Shown here: piece by piece, positions 24,997-32,436 of the stretch
Numbering within the stretch: the stretch's first letter is position 1
How the letters are laid out: every line of letters begins with the position of its first letter
Assembly (NCBI GenBank): GCA_900768265.1
Contig: CAAGCF010000014.1
Coordinates: 1-42,280 of the forward strand
From: an uncultured Collinsella sp.
GTDB lineage: Bacteria > Actinomycetota > Coriobacteriia > Coriobacteriales > Coriobacteriaceae
DNA length: 42,280 bases
Direction of reading: 5' to 3'
Position numbers and translations under genes: made by a program
The notes under the pieces: model-generated
The model's input: the letters and a program-made list of their open reading frames with translations, nothing else
The model's database searches: none
What the model was told of the DNA's origin: nothing

Positions 24997-25634
24997 GCGC
25001 CCTGGTCGGGGTCGCGGCTTGTCTGTGTGCCCTGAGCGTATTTGTCGCGACAGGTCTGGAGCGTGCGGATGCTCGCAAGATTGCAAAGACGTGCAAGCGT
25101 GAGGCGGTACTGGTCATTGCTGCGGGCTGCTCGGTGATCGATGCCCTGACCGCGCGAATGAAGGGCGCGATTGGGGCGGGCGGCCCGGTGCGGGTGTCGC
25201 TCGGTGAGGTGTCCGAGATGATCGACGTGGTGCGCCTGGGGCTTTCTGCCGGCCTTTCGTTTGACGCGGCGCTCGAGATTTTCTGCGCCAATCGTCGGTC
25301 GGTGCTGGCCGTCCGTCTTGAGCGAGCCTGCATGGCGTGGCAGGTGGGCGTGGGGACGCGCGAGGCCGAGCTGTTGGCCGCCGCGCGTGATTTGGACGTG
25401 AGGGCGCTCGAGACCTTTGCCATCACGGTGGGGCAGGCGCTTGCCCTGGGCGCTCCGTTGGCCGAGACGCTGGCTGCTCAGAGTCGCGAGATCCGTGCGG
25501 CCCATCGCGCCGCAGTCGAGCGCGAGATCGAGCGCGCACCGGTCAAGTTGCTGATTCCCACCGGCACGCTCATCTTGCCGGCGTTGCTTCTGTCCATATT
25601 GGGCCCGCTGCTGGGAGCAGGCGGGATGATGTAG
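24993..25634 (+). CDS. tadC: Tad pilus inner-membrane platform protein TadC
   Basis: A 213-residue GspF-domain protein, shorter than the usual 280-320 of TadC. It has an N-terminal membrane segment (1-20), a cytoplasmic part with IDVVRLGLSAGLSFDAALEI and ALETFAITVGQALALGAPLA, and a C-terminal helix pair with the segment LILPALLLSILGPLLG. GTG 24993 overlaps the tadB stop (GTGA). The frame is open to 24855 but the upstream part is antisense-like noise inside tadB. Confidence 0.85.
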   Translation: MSALVGVAACLCALSVFVATGLERADARKIAKTCKREAVLVIAAGCSVIDALTARMKGAIGAGGPVRVSLGEVSEMIDVVRLGLSAGLSFDAALEIFCANRRSVLAVRLERACMAWQVGVGTREAELLAAARDLDVRALETFAITVGQALALGAPLAETLAAQSREIRAAHRAAVEREIERAPVKLLIPTGTLILPALLLSILGPLLGAGGMM

Positions 25635-25644
25635 GGAGGAATAC

Positions 25645-25878
25645 ATGAACACGATGACCGACATTGCGGGCAAGGCTTGGAGCTGGGCTTTTTGCCGGGC
25701 AATTCGCGCTCGCCAGCGTGCCAAGGCGCTGTTGCTGGAGGAGAGCGCACAGGGCACTACCGAATACGCCATCCTGGTCGGCGTGCTCGTAGTGATCGCG
25801 ATTATCGCCATCGTCGCGTTTAAGAGCAAAGTCGAAGAACTATGGAACGCGATCAAAGACGGCATCAACAGCCTGTAG
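25645..25878 (+). CDS. Flp-family major pilin
   Basis: A 77-residue prepilin. A basic leader of about 36 residues ends in EESAQG, followed by TTEYAILVGVLVVIAIIAIV. The expected prepilin peptidase cut is after the Gly, leaving a mature pilin of about 41 residues with a hydrophobic assembly helix and a short polar tail KSKVEELWNAIKDGINSL. A strong GGGAGGAA precedes the ATG. This is the likely structural subunit of the pilus. No prepilin peptidase gene is in the window, so it must be supplied from elsewhere. Confidence 0.92.
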   Translation: MNTMTDIAGKAWSWAFCRAIRARQRAKALLLEESAQGTTEYAILVGVLVVIAIIAIVAFKSKVEELWNAIKDGINSL

Positions 25879-26405
25879 GAGGCAGGCGGCCTGTTGTCTC
25901 GCCGCTGGTGCTCGTCTGTTTGCTCGTGGCAATAGCGGTGACGCTTTGGGGGCTGGGTGTTGCGCGACAGCAGCGTCCAGGCGCTACTGCCGATTTGGGA
26001 ACGGGCCCGGCGGCGGTGTCACAATCGGAAGGCGCGGGGGATATGGGCGGTCAGAATGCCGCTGTCACGGCGCGGACCTTTTTGCAGGCACTCGACGAGC
26101 GAGCGGCCAGCGCGACGGAGCCGTCTGTAGACAACGCGATCGCGGTTCGACTCGCATGGTCCGAGGACCGGCCGATGACCGAGGCGGCGGCAGACCTGTT
26201 GGGCGCCTACTGCGAGGTGCCCACGGCCCAGCTCGCCCTGAGCGGCTATCTCGATATTAAAGGCAACGTATGGGGCGCCATCGTGCGCGATGGACGAGGC
26301 TGGGTCGACATGGTGACGGTTGCTGCGGATGCCGGCGATGCCTCGTGCCGCCTGCGTGCCGTGCGTCTGGTTCCGCAAACAACGGAGTCAAAGGAGGGGT
26401 CGTGA
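25842..26405 (+). CDS. Unknown membrane-anchored Tad-operon protein
   Basis: A 187-residue protein not matched to a family. A basic N-terminus (MERDQRRHQQPVGGRRP) and one membrane helix (about 20-40) precede an extracytoplasmic domain of about 145 residues with two Cys (in AYCEVP and ASCRLR). ATG 25842 starts inside the flp gene (37-nt overlap) with a poor Shine-Dalgarno. No better in-frame start lies downstream within reach of the AGGAGG at the flp stop. The position suggests a role in pilus assembly or anchoring. Confidence 0.65.
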   Translation: MERDQRRHQQPVGGRRPVVSPLVLVCLLVAIAVTLWGLGVARQQRPGATADLGTGPAAVSQSEGAGDMGGQNAAVTARTFLQALDERAASATEPSVDNAIAVRLAWSEDRPMTEAAADLLGAYCEVPTAQLALSGYLDIKGNVWGAIVRDGRGWVDMVTVAADAGDASCRLRAVRLVPQTTESKEGS

Positions 26406-26406
26406 A

Positions 26407-26625
26407 ATGCATAGCGTCCTGCGTGAGGAATCTGCTCAGTCGACCGTCGAATACGCCATCGTCACCGTGGCGCTGTTGTCGATTGTGCTGGCGATTGCGG
26501 GGCTTTGGCGCGCTGGCACCGATGGACGCTTGGCGGCACTGGTTGAGCGGGCAGCGTCTCATGGCGTCGCCCCATCGTCGGTTATCGATGCCGCGACGGG
26601 TGCCAAGGACATCGCTCTGTATTGA
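26407..26625 (+). CDS. Flp-like minor pilin
   Basis: A 72-residue prepilin-like protein. A short leader MHSVLREESAQS is followed by TVEYAIVTVALLSIVLAIAGL. The leader is nearly the same as that of the major pilin (EESAQ-x-T-x-EYAI) but carries Ser, not Gly, before the expected cut. The mature part is longer, with a polar tail RAGTDGRLAALVERAASHG. AAAGGAGGGG lies 7 nt upstream of ATG 26407. It may be a pseudopilin that primes or caps the pilus. Confidence 0.8.
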   Translation: MHSVLREESAQSTVEYAIVTVALLSIVLAIAGLWRAGTDGRLAALVERAASHGVAPSSVIDAATGAKDIALY

Positions 26626-27100
26626 TATCGCGTGCGAGGATCGGGCGCAGTCTACGGTCGAGGCCGCCTTTTTGCTGCCGACGTTTTTGACGCTCATCCT
26701 GCTGGCGTTGCAGCCGGTGTGCCTGCTCTATACGCGCGCGGTCATGGAGTCTGCCGCCGCCGAGACCGCGCGGCTTATGACCACGACGACGGTGGAGGAC
26801 GACGATGACCTTAAGGAGTTCACTCGCCGCAGGCTTGCCGCGGTGCCCAACGTCTCGATTTTTCATGCCGGCGGGCCGCTGTCGTGGGATATCGAGTTGG
26901 GGCGGGCCGGTGCCGGCGGCGTTTCGTCCGTGTCTGTTGCCGGCGAGGTTAAGCCGTTGCCCGTGATCGGTGCATTTGTGCAGGCCATGGGCAGTGCGGG
27001 TGAGGGCGGCTATGTCGAGCTCAAGGTCGACGTTTCGTATCGATCACGTCCCGAATGGCTGGAGGGAGATTATGATTCATGGATTGCTGCATGGGATTAG
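26588..27100 (+). CDS. TadE-like pilin-related protein
   Basis: About 170 residues. CEDRAQSTVEAAFLLPTFLT at about 16-35 is a TadE-type signature, followed by a membrane helix and an extracytoplasmic beta-rich domain ending in SYRSRPEWLEGDYDSW. TadE proteins are pseudopilins processed like Flp and needed for pilus formation. The start is uncertain. ATG 26588 overlaps the preceding gene by 38 nt without a clear Shine-Dalgarno, and GTG 26600 is an alternative. Translation is probably coupled to the preceding gene. Confidence 0.75.
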   Translation: MPRRVPRTSLCIDIACEDRAQSTVEAAFLLPTFLTLILLALQPVCLLYTRAVMESAAAETARLMTTTTVEDDDDLKEFTRRRLAAVPNVSIFHAGGPLSWDIELGRAGAGGVSSVSVAGEVKPLPVIGAFVQAMGSAGEGGYVELKVDVSYRSRPEWLEGDYDSWIAAWD

Positions 27101-29237
27101 GCGCTGCCTGCTGCGGGTGACGCAAGGGCTTGCGGCCCACCGTCGACCAGGCACTCGCCGCAAGCGGGGCGGCTTTATGGGTCGTGCCGGTATCGACTTG
27201 TTTATCGAAGACGGCGCCTATACCACGCTCTCCTCTGCGGTTGTTATTCTGGTGGTGCTTACGCTGCTGTTTTCGTCGACCGCGGCGATATGGAGCATGT
27301 CGCGCGCCGGAGACACCCAGGTGGCGGCCGATAGCGGTGCACTGGCGGGTGCCAACGTGGTGTCGTCCTATCACACAGCCGCCACGGTGGTGGATGCGAG
27401 CATTTTGAGTTTGGGCCTGGCGGGGTTTGCCACGATCGGCACCGGCTTGGTTGCCATTCTCATTCCGGGCGCCGAGGTTGTTGGCAGCGATATCATCGAT
27501 ACGGGAACCCAGATCATTAAAACGCGTAACAAGTTTGCCAAAAGCGCGGCAAAGGGCCTGCAAAAGATCGAGACCGCCTTGCCGTACCTGGTTGCCGCGC
27601 GCGCCATGCAGGCAGTATCGGCGCAGGATACCGACGGCGTGACCTATACCGGTACGGCGCTTGCCGTGCCCAGGACATCCGAGTCGGATTTTGTTGCGCT
27701 CGAAGGATCCGAAATCTCGACCGATGCCATTAAAGATGCGTCGGAAGATCTGGAGCGCGCGGCCGAGGAGCTACAAAAAGCATCGGAGGAGACGGCGAAG
27801 GCCAAAGAGCGCGCCTGGCTAGCGGATTGCGGTGGATCGGATAAAGGTTCGGTCGGCAGCTGTTCGTGTATGTGGGAGCGCGCAAAAAGCCTAACGGATC
27901 TCCCCGGTGTTCAAAATCCGCATTACTCATCGAGTGTTACGTGGGAGCCTCAAGTTGCCCTTGATCGCGCGAAGGACTACTACCATTGGCGTCTGACAAA
28001 TGAGAAGCCCCAAGGCTCGAGTGTCGAGATGAAGGCAGAGTCTGCGGCGCGTAAGGCGTTTTATACCTACGCGAGCGCGGAGGTCGATCGGGCATATATA
28101 ACCGAGAACGGAGACAGGGTTTCCTCCTATATTCCGCTGCTGCCGCGCAACTCTGATGAGGTTCGGGCGACGGAACTCTATACCGATGCGGTGTGGCCGA
28201 CTAGCGTGAACGATGACAAGGCGTATCTGCATTACGGGACGACCTGCCCTAACTACAAGAAAGGAACGCCGAGCGGATTTGCCTCGGTTGCCGATTACGA
28301 TGGACAGGACAAATGCAGCAAATGCCATTTTGGCGTTTTGTCGCTTGGTGCTGTTGCGGCGCCTTCAACCTCTATCGAAAACGGCTTCGAGTATCACTTT
28401 GATAAATTAAAAGACGCCCTGGAGGACTACGTCGACTGTCGCAACAAGGAACTCGAACTCGAGCGTCAGACCGAGGACGAAGCCGACCGTGCGGGCAATG
28501 CGTTCGATACCGCCATCAAAGAACTTTCCGGTGAGCGCCCGCGCATCGCGCCGCCCGGCCGCAACGGCGTAGTCGCCTTTGCGGTCTCGGGTACCATCTC
28601 CAGTCCCGACGAGCTCAACTCCTCGTTTAACACGGCAGTTGAGCTTGGCGATCGTGGTGCAATTTCTGCTGCAGTGCTCGCGCCCGATGATGCGACGGCA
28701 CAAAATAACGTTCTCTCGCGGTTTTTCTCGACGCTGGAGGAGCGTTCGGGCGGCGTTGCCGGCGTGCTCGACGGCGTTATGGATGTTTGGGGTCGCCTGC
28801 TTGTGGGGTACGGAGACATCCAGGGTGCGGCCGACGAGCTTATGGGAGAGCTGGTCGGTGGCTTGGGAGGGGGTAGCGGCGCGTTGGGCTCCATCGCGTC
28901 CTGGCTCGGTGACACCGTCTCGTCTTCCGTGGCGGCGCTGGGGCTCGAACCGTGCGATTTGCGTCTGCGAAAACCGGTGCTGACCGATACCGCCAATGTC
29001 ATTAAAAGTCCGGGGTCCGATATCGCGGGCATCTCCAAAACTCAAGATACCCTGCGAAAAATCCCTTTGGGCGTGACTGACCCCAAGGCACTTTGCGAGG
29101 CCTTGGAATATCACGTCGAGCGCACCATCAGCGGCGCGGTGTTCACGCTTGCGGAGATCCCGCTGCCCGGCGGCGGCTCCATCCCGCTCACGGTCGATGT
29201 TGCCACGCTGGTGGGGGCTTTTGGCGGTGGGTCGTAA
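27072..29237 (+). CDS. Large TadG-like protein with Cys motifs
   Basis: A 721-residue protein with a basic N-terminus, one membrane helix (about 48-75: the segment SSAVVILVVLTLLFSSTAAI) and the TadE/G motif DTQVAADSGALAGANVV just after it. The rest is extracytoplasmic. It includes an acidic coiled-coil-like stretch (about 220-250) and Cys residues near 252, 265, 267, 392, 415 and 418 (CSC; CPNY; CSKCHFG) that could bind a metal or form disulfides. A second charged helix near 437-465 precedes a Gly-rich C-terminus. GGAGGGAG lies 5 nt before ATG 27072, inside the previous gene. It is far larger than typical TadG minor pilins. Role in the pilus inferred from context. Confidence 0.75.
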   Translation: MIHGLLHGIRRCLLRVTQGLAAHRRPGTRRKRGGFMGRAGIDLFIEDGAYTTLSSAVVILVVLTLLFSSTAAIWSMSRAGDTQVAADSGALAGANVVSSYHTAATVVDASILSLGLAGFATIGTGLVAILIPGAEVVGSDIIDTGTQIIKTRNKFAKSAAKGLQKIETALPYLVAARAMQAVSAQDTDGVTYTGTALAVPRTSESDFVALEGSEISTDAIKDASEDLERAAEELQKASEETAKAKERAWLADCGGSDKGSVGSCSCMWERAKSLTDLPGVQNPHYSSSVTWEPQVALDRAKDYYHWRLTNEKPQGSSVEMKAESAARKAFYTYASAEVDRAYITENGDRVSSYIPLLPRNSDEVRATELYTDAVWPTSVNDDKAYLHYGTTCPNYKKGTPSGFASVADYDGQDKCSKCHFGVLSLGAVAAPSTSIENGFEYHFDKLKDALEDYVDCRNKELELERQTEDEADRAGNAFDTAIKELSGERPRIAPPGRNGVVAFAVSGTISSPDELNSSFNTAVELGDRGAISAAVLAPDDATAQNNVLSRFFSTLEERSGGVAGVLDGVMDVWGRLLVGYGDIQGAADELMGELVGGLGGGSGALGSIASWLGDTVSSSVAALGLEPCDLRLRKPVLTDTANVIKSPGSDIAGISKTQDTLRKIPLGVTDPKALCEALEYHVERTISGAVFTLAEIPLPGGGSIPLTVDVATLVGAFGGGS

Positions 29238-29713
29238 TGGGCATTCGCACGGGCTTGCGCGAGGAGCGTGCCCAGGCGACGGTCGAGATGGCCGTGGTTA
29301 CGCCCGTCCTGATCGTGCTGGCTCTCATCGCGTACAACGTCATGATCTTTGCCGGCGCGGTCGCGCGCTTCGACCGTGTGGTGCCCGACATCGTGCTGGC
29401 GCACGCCGTGGCGCCGGGCGGGGAGGGTGACGAGAGCTCCATTGACGCTTCCGCGACCGTTCAAGCCCAGATTCAGGATGCCATGGAGGGATACGACCTA
29501 CAGGTCGAGGTCTCGAGCGAGCAAGGCAAGGCGTCATCGGATGGTGGCCTGCTCTCTCTTTCTGGTACGTTTAGGACCTATACCTGCACCATGCACTACG
29601 AACCGTGGCCGAGTTCGCTGAGCATCGCCGGCGTTTCCCTGGGGGCGCCGGCCGTGCTCACGCATGAACGCGCGGTGACGGTCGATCCGTGGCGTCCGGG
29701 GGTGGTCATGTGA
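29237..29713 (+). CDS. TadE-like pseudopilin
   Basis: A 158-residue protein. Leader MGIRTGLREERAQA is followed by TVEMAVVTPVLIVLALIAYN, the TadE pattern with Pro in the helix. An extracytoplasmic domain with TYTCTMHYEPWP follows. ATG 29237 overlaps the previous TAA (TAATG). It shares the AQ-x-TVE leader motif with the other pilin-like products of the operon. Confidence 0.8.
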   Translation: MGIRTGLREERAQATVEMAVVTPVLIVLALIAYNVMIFAGAVARFDRVVPDIVLAHAVAPGGEGDESSIDASATVQAQIQDAMEGYDLQVEVSSEQGKASSDGGLLSLSGTFRTYTCTMHYEPWPSSLSIAGVSLGAPAVLTHERAVTVDPWRPGVVM

Positions 29714-30069
29714 CCGCGGTCTCGTCCTATATCGCCTACGCGCGGGCGCTCAACAGGTTGGGCTGGACGCCGGCCGAGTTTGTGGTGGCGGAGTCGTTTA
29801 CCGTGCGTCTGCGCGGCATGCTGGGACGGCGGCCGATTGCCGCCAGCGGACTGCCGCTTGTCATGGCGTTTCCGCGCTGTTCCTCGGTTCACACCTGCTT
29901 TATGGCCTATCCCATCGACATCGCCTTTATCGATCGCAATGGCAATGTCCTCGTATGCTACGAAAACGTACGTCCCTGGGGCATGTGTTCTTGCCCCGGC
30001 GCCTGGGCGGCACTCGAGCGCCCTTCAATCATTGTTTCGCCCCCTACTCTCCAACGCGTGCCGGCATAG
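29710..30069 (+). CDS. DUF192 protein at the end of the Tad operon
   Basis: A 119-residue protein with the DUF192 pattern: FTVRLRGMLGRRP, a Ser/Cys-rich SSVHTCFMAYPIDIAFIDRNG and VRPWGMCSCPGAWAALE. Families with DUF192 have no settled function. Several are secreted, but this one shows no signal peptide. It has Cys residues at CSSVHTC and CSC. GTG 29710 overlaps the previous stop (GTGA), so it is translated as the last gene of the Tad operon. Confidence 0.8.
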   Translation: MTAVSSYIAYARALNRLGWTPAEFVVAESFTVRLRGMLGRRPIAASGLPLVMAFPRCSSVHTCFMAYPIDIAFIDRNGNVLVCYENVRPWGMCSCPGAWAALERPSIIVSPPTLQRVPA

Positions 30070-30087
30070 GAATTGGCGACAGTGGAC

Positions 30088-30113
30088 TTTCGTCATACGA
30101 AATTTGGTACGAT
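30088..30113 (+). promoter_or_regulatory. Promoter with palindromic operator of the toxin-antitoxin-like pair
   Basis: TTTCGT-CAT-ACGAAA (30088-30102) is a 15-bp palindrome ending 2 bp upstream of an extended -10, TTG-TACGAT type (TGg 30105-30107, TACGAT 30108-30113). This spacing suits autorepression by the RHH-like partner. Transcription would start about 8 nt before the first ATG. Confidence 0.55.
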
Positions 30114-30127
30114 GGAGGAGGAGATGC

Positions 30128-30394
30128 ATGGATGTCGAGATCCATCCCAACGCCAAAAAGCACCTGACGGAAAAACAGGTGCTTGGTGCCTGGCTCGCGG
30201 TTACTGAGTGTATTCGCCGCGAGTCGGAAGACGAGCCGCCGAGATGGCTTGCGATTGGATGGCTTCCGGACGGACGGAGCGTGGAGCTCGTTGCGGTCGA
30301 ACTTATTCGTGGATGGCTCATTATTCATGCCTTGTCTCCGGTTCAGAAGAAATTCTGGCAAGAGATCGAGCGAGCTCGGCAAAGGGGTCGATGA
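30128..30394 (+). CDS. BrnT/RelE-like putative toxin
   Basis: An 88-residue basic protein: MDVEIHPNAKKHLTEKQVLGAW at the start, LPDGRSVELVAVEL in the middle and IIHALSPVQKKFW near the end. The layout (a xIHPxAxKH start, a DGR-x-vE strand and an IHA-x strand) resembles small BrnT-like ribonuclease toxins that pair with an RHH antitoxin. The similarity is by eye. GGAGGAGGAG precedes ATG 30128. The stop overlaps the next ATG by four bases, as is common in toxin-antitoxin pairs. Confidence 0.6.
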   Translation: MDVEIHPNAKKHLTEKQVLGAWLAVTECIRRESEDEPPRWLAIGWLPDGRSVELVAVELIRGWLIIHALSPVQKKFWQEIERARQRGR

Positions 30395-30678
30395 TGGGCA
30401 AGACATATACGACCGCTAATGGTCAGGTTGTAACGGATGAAATGATTGACGCGTGGTGTGAGTCGTACGAGCGCGGAGAGTTTCCGGATGGCGAACACAC
30501 CGTTGGTGGGATCGTGCATGGACGGCCGCCGCTCTCGGGTGAGGGAACGGCAACGCTATCGGTCAAGATTCCTCTGGGAATGAAGGAAGCTATTCGTCGA
30601 CGGGCGGCTGCCGAGGGGATGACGCCAAGTGAGTTTGCCCGTGCGGCCCTGAGTGAAAAACTTCTTGCGGCCGGTTGA
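30391..30678 (+). CDS. RHH-type putative antitoxin
   Basis: A 95-residue protein. After a variable N-terminus, the stretch TATLSVKIPLGMKEAIRRRA (about 56-75) and AEGMTPSEFARAALSEKL (about 76-93) fit a ribbon-helix-helix fold: a beta strand, then two helices with the S-E-F-A-R pattern. This is the DNA-binding domain of CopG-like antitoxins. It would bind the upstream palindrome and neutralise the toxin. ATG 30391 or 30394 could be the start. Both follow AAAGGGG. Confidence 0.65.
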   Translation: MMGKTYTTANGQVVTDEMIDAWCESYERGEFPDGEHTVGGIVHGRPPLSGEGTATLSVKIPLGMKEAIRRRAAAEGMTPSEFARAALSEKLLAAG

Positions 30679-30752
30679 TGCTTCTGACGTGCCGTTCTAT
30701 AGGATCGAGGTCGTGGCCGAGTTGCGCTCAAAAACTTTTTTAAAATTCTCGG

Positions 30753-30780
30753 TTGACCGGAGCGCGTCCTTGGTTATACT
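30753..30780 (+). promoter_or_regulatory. Promoter of tRNA-Phe
   Basis: TTGACC (30753-30758), 16 bp, TATACT (30775-30780). The predicted start is about 25 nt before the mature tRNA. Confidence 0.75.
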
Positions 30781-30812
30781 AATCAAGCCTTGAAACAAGG
30801 CACACCTCAAAT

Positions 30813-30867
<55 letters not shown>

Positions 30868-30888
<21 letters not shown>

Positions 30889-31117
30889 TGAATTGACTAG
30901 GACCTCTGCAAAGGGGTCCTTTTCTTTTATGTGGCCCCCACGCGGAATCGAACCCCGTGAGGGCGCGGAGCTGAGTAAACGCGTGAGCGTTTGCCAGCGT
31001 AGCTCGCAAGGCGCGCAAGCGCCGCAGCGGTCCGTCCGCGCAGCGCGCGGACGCGATTCCCTTCCCCGCCACCTTGAATTGACTAGGACCTCTGAAAAGG
31101 GGTCCTTTTCTTTTATG
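30868..31117 (+). repeat. tRNA-Phe 3'-end duplication with internal inverted T-loop element
   Basis: Direct repeats 30868-30931 and 31054-31117 (62 of 64 identical) cover the T-loop-to-CCA part of tRNA-Phe plus its terminator. In copy 2 the CCA reads CCT. The 122-bp middle (30932-31053) starts with GGCCCCCACGC, carries GGAATCGAACCCC (the T-loop of tRNA-Phe, inverted) and continues as GC-rich hairpins (TAAACGCG-TGA-GCGTTTG; then GTCCGTCCGCG/CGCGCGGACG). No gene is supported here. It is homologous to the element after tRNA-Leu. Confidence 0.85.
30899..30929 (+). terminator. Terminator of tRNA-Phe
   Basis: AGGACCTC (30899-30906) pairs with GGGGTCCT (30913-30920) across TGCAAA, then a T-rich run. 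A second copy of this terminator lies at 31085-31115. Confidence 0.85.
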
Positions 31118-31368
31118 CATGGCTCCGCGGAAAATGCATCCCAGTCTTTTGCGAAAAAACGGGGCACGCTTTCCGACCGCCTACTTCCGGCGCGTATGTA
31201 CATCTCGGCGCGCCATCTCGGGTTCCGTCTGCCCGGACATTCCTCCCACTTTTGCGCCACTTTGTAGACCGTTCGGTCGCCTGTCCGCACGCGCGGGTAT
31301 ACTCAAAACGATACTTTTCCTATGCAATACGATGCAGGTTCGACCTGCGCGATTCGAAGGGGGCCGTG

Positions 31369-32430
31369 ATGGAGAGGATTCTCGGCGTTAATCTCTCTGG
31401 CTGGTTTATTCCCGAGCCCTGGGTGACCCCGTCGCTCTATGCAGCGACCGGAGCATCCAATGCAGCCGAGCTGCAGGAGGCTATGGGCACCGCTGCCTAC
31501 AACGAGCGCATGCGTCGCCATTACGAGACGTTTGTGAGCGAGGATGATTTTCGTCGTATGGCGCAGATCGGTCTCAACGCCGTGCGCCTGCCGGTGCCGT
31601 GGTATGCCTTTGGCTCGCAGGAGTCCGACGCTTCCTACATTTCGGTCGTCGATTATATCGACCGTGCTATTGAGTGGGCCGCCAAGTACAACATCCGCGT
31701 ACTGCTCGATCTGGCGACTGTACCCGGCGGTCAGGGCGATTCCAACGATTCACCCACGACGCCGGAAGTCGTCGCTGAGTGGCATTCGTCCACCAATGGC
31801 CGTCACGTTGCGCTCGACGTGCTCGAGCGCTTGGCCGATCGCTACGGCGAGGCCGAGAGCCTGCTGGGTATTGAGCTGCTAGACACGCCGCAGATGAGCG
31901 TGCGCAAGGGCCTCTTTACCATGACGGACGGTATTCCGGCCCACTACCTGCGCAACTTCTATCGCGATGCCTATGAGCTCGTCCGTTCGTATATGCCCGA
32001 GGATAAGATCGTCGTCTTCTCGTCTTCGGGGCATCCCAGCGAGTGGAAGCATTTTATGCGCGGCGCCAAGTACAAGAACGTCTACATGGACCTTCACCTG
32101 TACCACTACCGCGACGAGCACGCGCTCGACATCACGAGCCCCCGCGGGCTGACGACGGCGATTTCGCGCAACAAGCGCGAGCTTAAAGAAGCGATTTCGA
32201 CAGGGTTCCCCGTGCTGGTGGGCGAATGGTCGGGCGCGGCGATCTTTGCCAACTCGTCGGTTACGCCCGAGGGCCGCAATGCCTACGAGCGCGTGTTTAT
32301 CGCCAACCAGCTGGCTTCGTTTGCGCCGGCGGCTGGCTGGTTCTTCCAAACGTGGAAGACCGAGAAACGTATTGCAGCATGGGACGCCCGCGCGGCACTT
32401 GGCACGCTCGAGCGCGGCATGATTGAATAG
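31369..32430 (+). CDS. GH5-like (exo-beta-1,3-glucanase-type) protein, acid/base residue absent
   Basis: A 353-residue protein without signal peptide. GVNLSGWFIPEPWVTPSLY, GLNAVRLPVPW and the C-terminal GWFFQTWKTE follow the GH5 exo-glucanase pattern, and VGEWSGA carries the expected nucleophile Glu. The usual NEP motif with the acid/base Glu reads LLDTP (near residue 169), and the conserved His of the LH-x-APG strand is Ala (LDLATVPGG). Normal hydrolysis is therefore doubtful. GGGGG lies before ATG 31369. A TATACT at 31298-31303 is a plausible -10. Six bases separate it from rsmI, so they are co-transcribed. Nothing else was seen in 31118-31290. Confidence 0.75.
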   Translation: MERILGVNLSGWFIPEPWVTPSLYAATGASNAAELQEAMGTAAYNERMRRHYETFVSEDDFRRMAQIGLNAVRLPVPWYAFGSQESDASYISVVDYIDRAIEWAAKYNIRVLLDLATVPGGQGDSNDSPTTPEVVAEWHSSTNGRHVALDVLERLADRYGEAESLLGIELLDTPQMSVRKGLFTMTDGIPAHYLRNFYRDAYELVRSYMPEDKIVVFSSSGHPSEWKHFMRGAKYKNVYMDLHLYHYRDEHALDITSPRGLTTAISRNKRELKEAISTGFPVLVGEWSGAAIFANSSVTPEGRNAYERVFIANQLASFAPAAGWFFQTWKTEKRIAAWDARAALGTLERGMIE

Positions 32431-32436
32431 GTTGAT

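Noticed and set aside
30893..31267. Open reading frames in both strands around the tRNA-Phe element
   Set aside because: They translate tRNA, terminator and hairpin sequence, have no Shine-Dalgarno, and arise from GC-rich palindromes.
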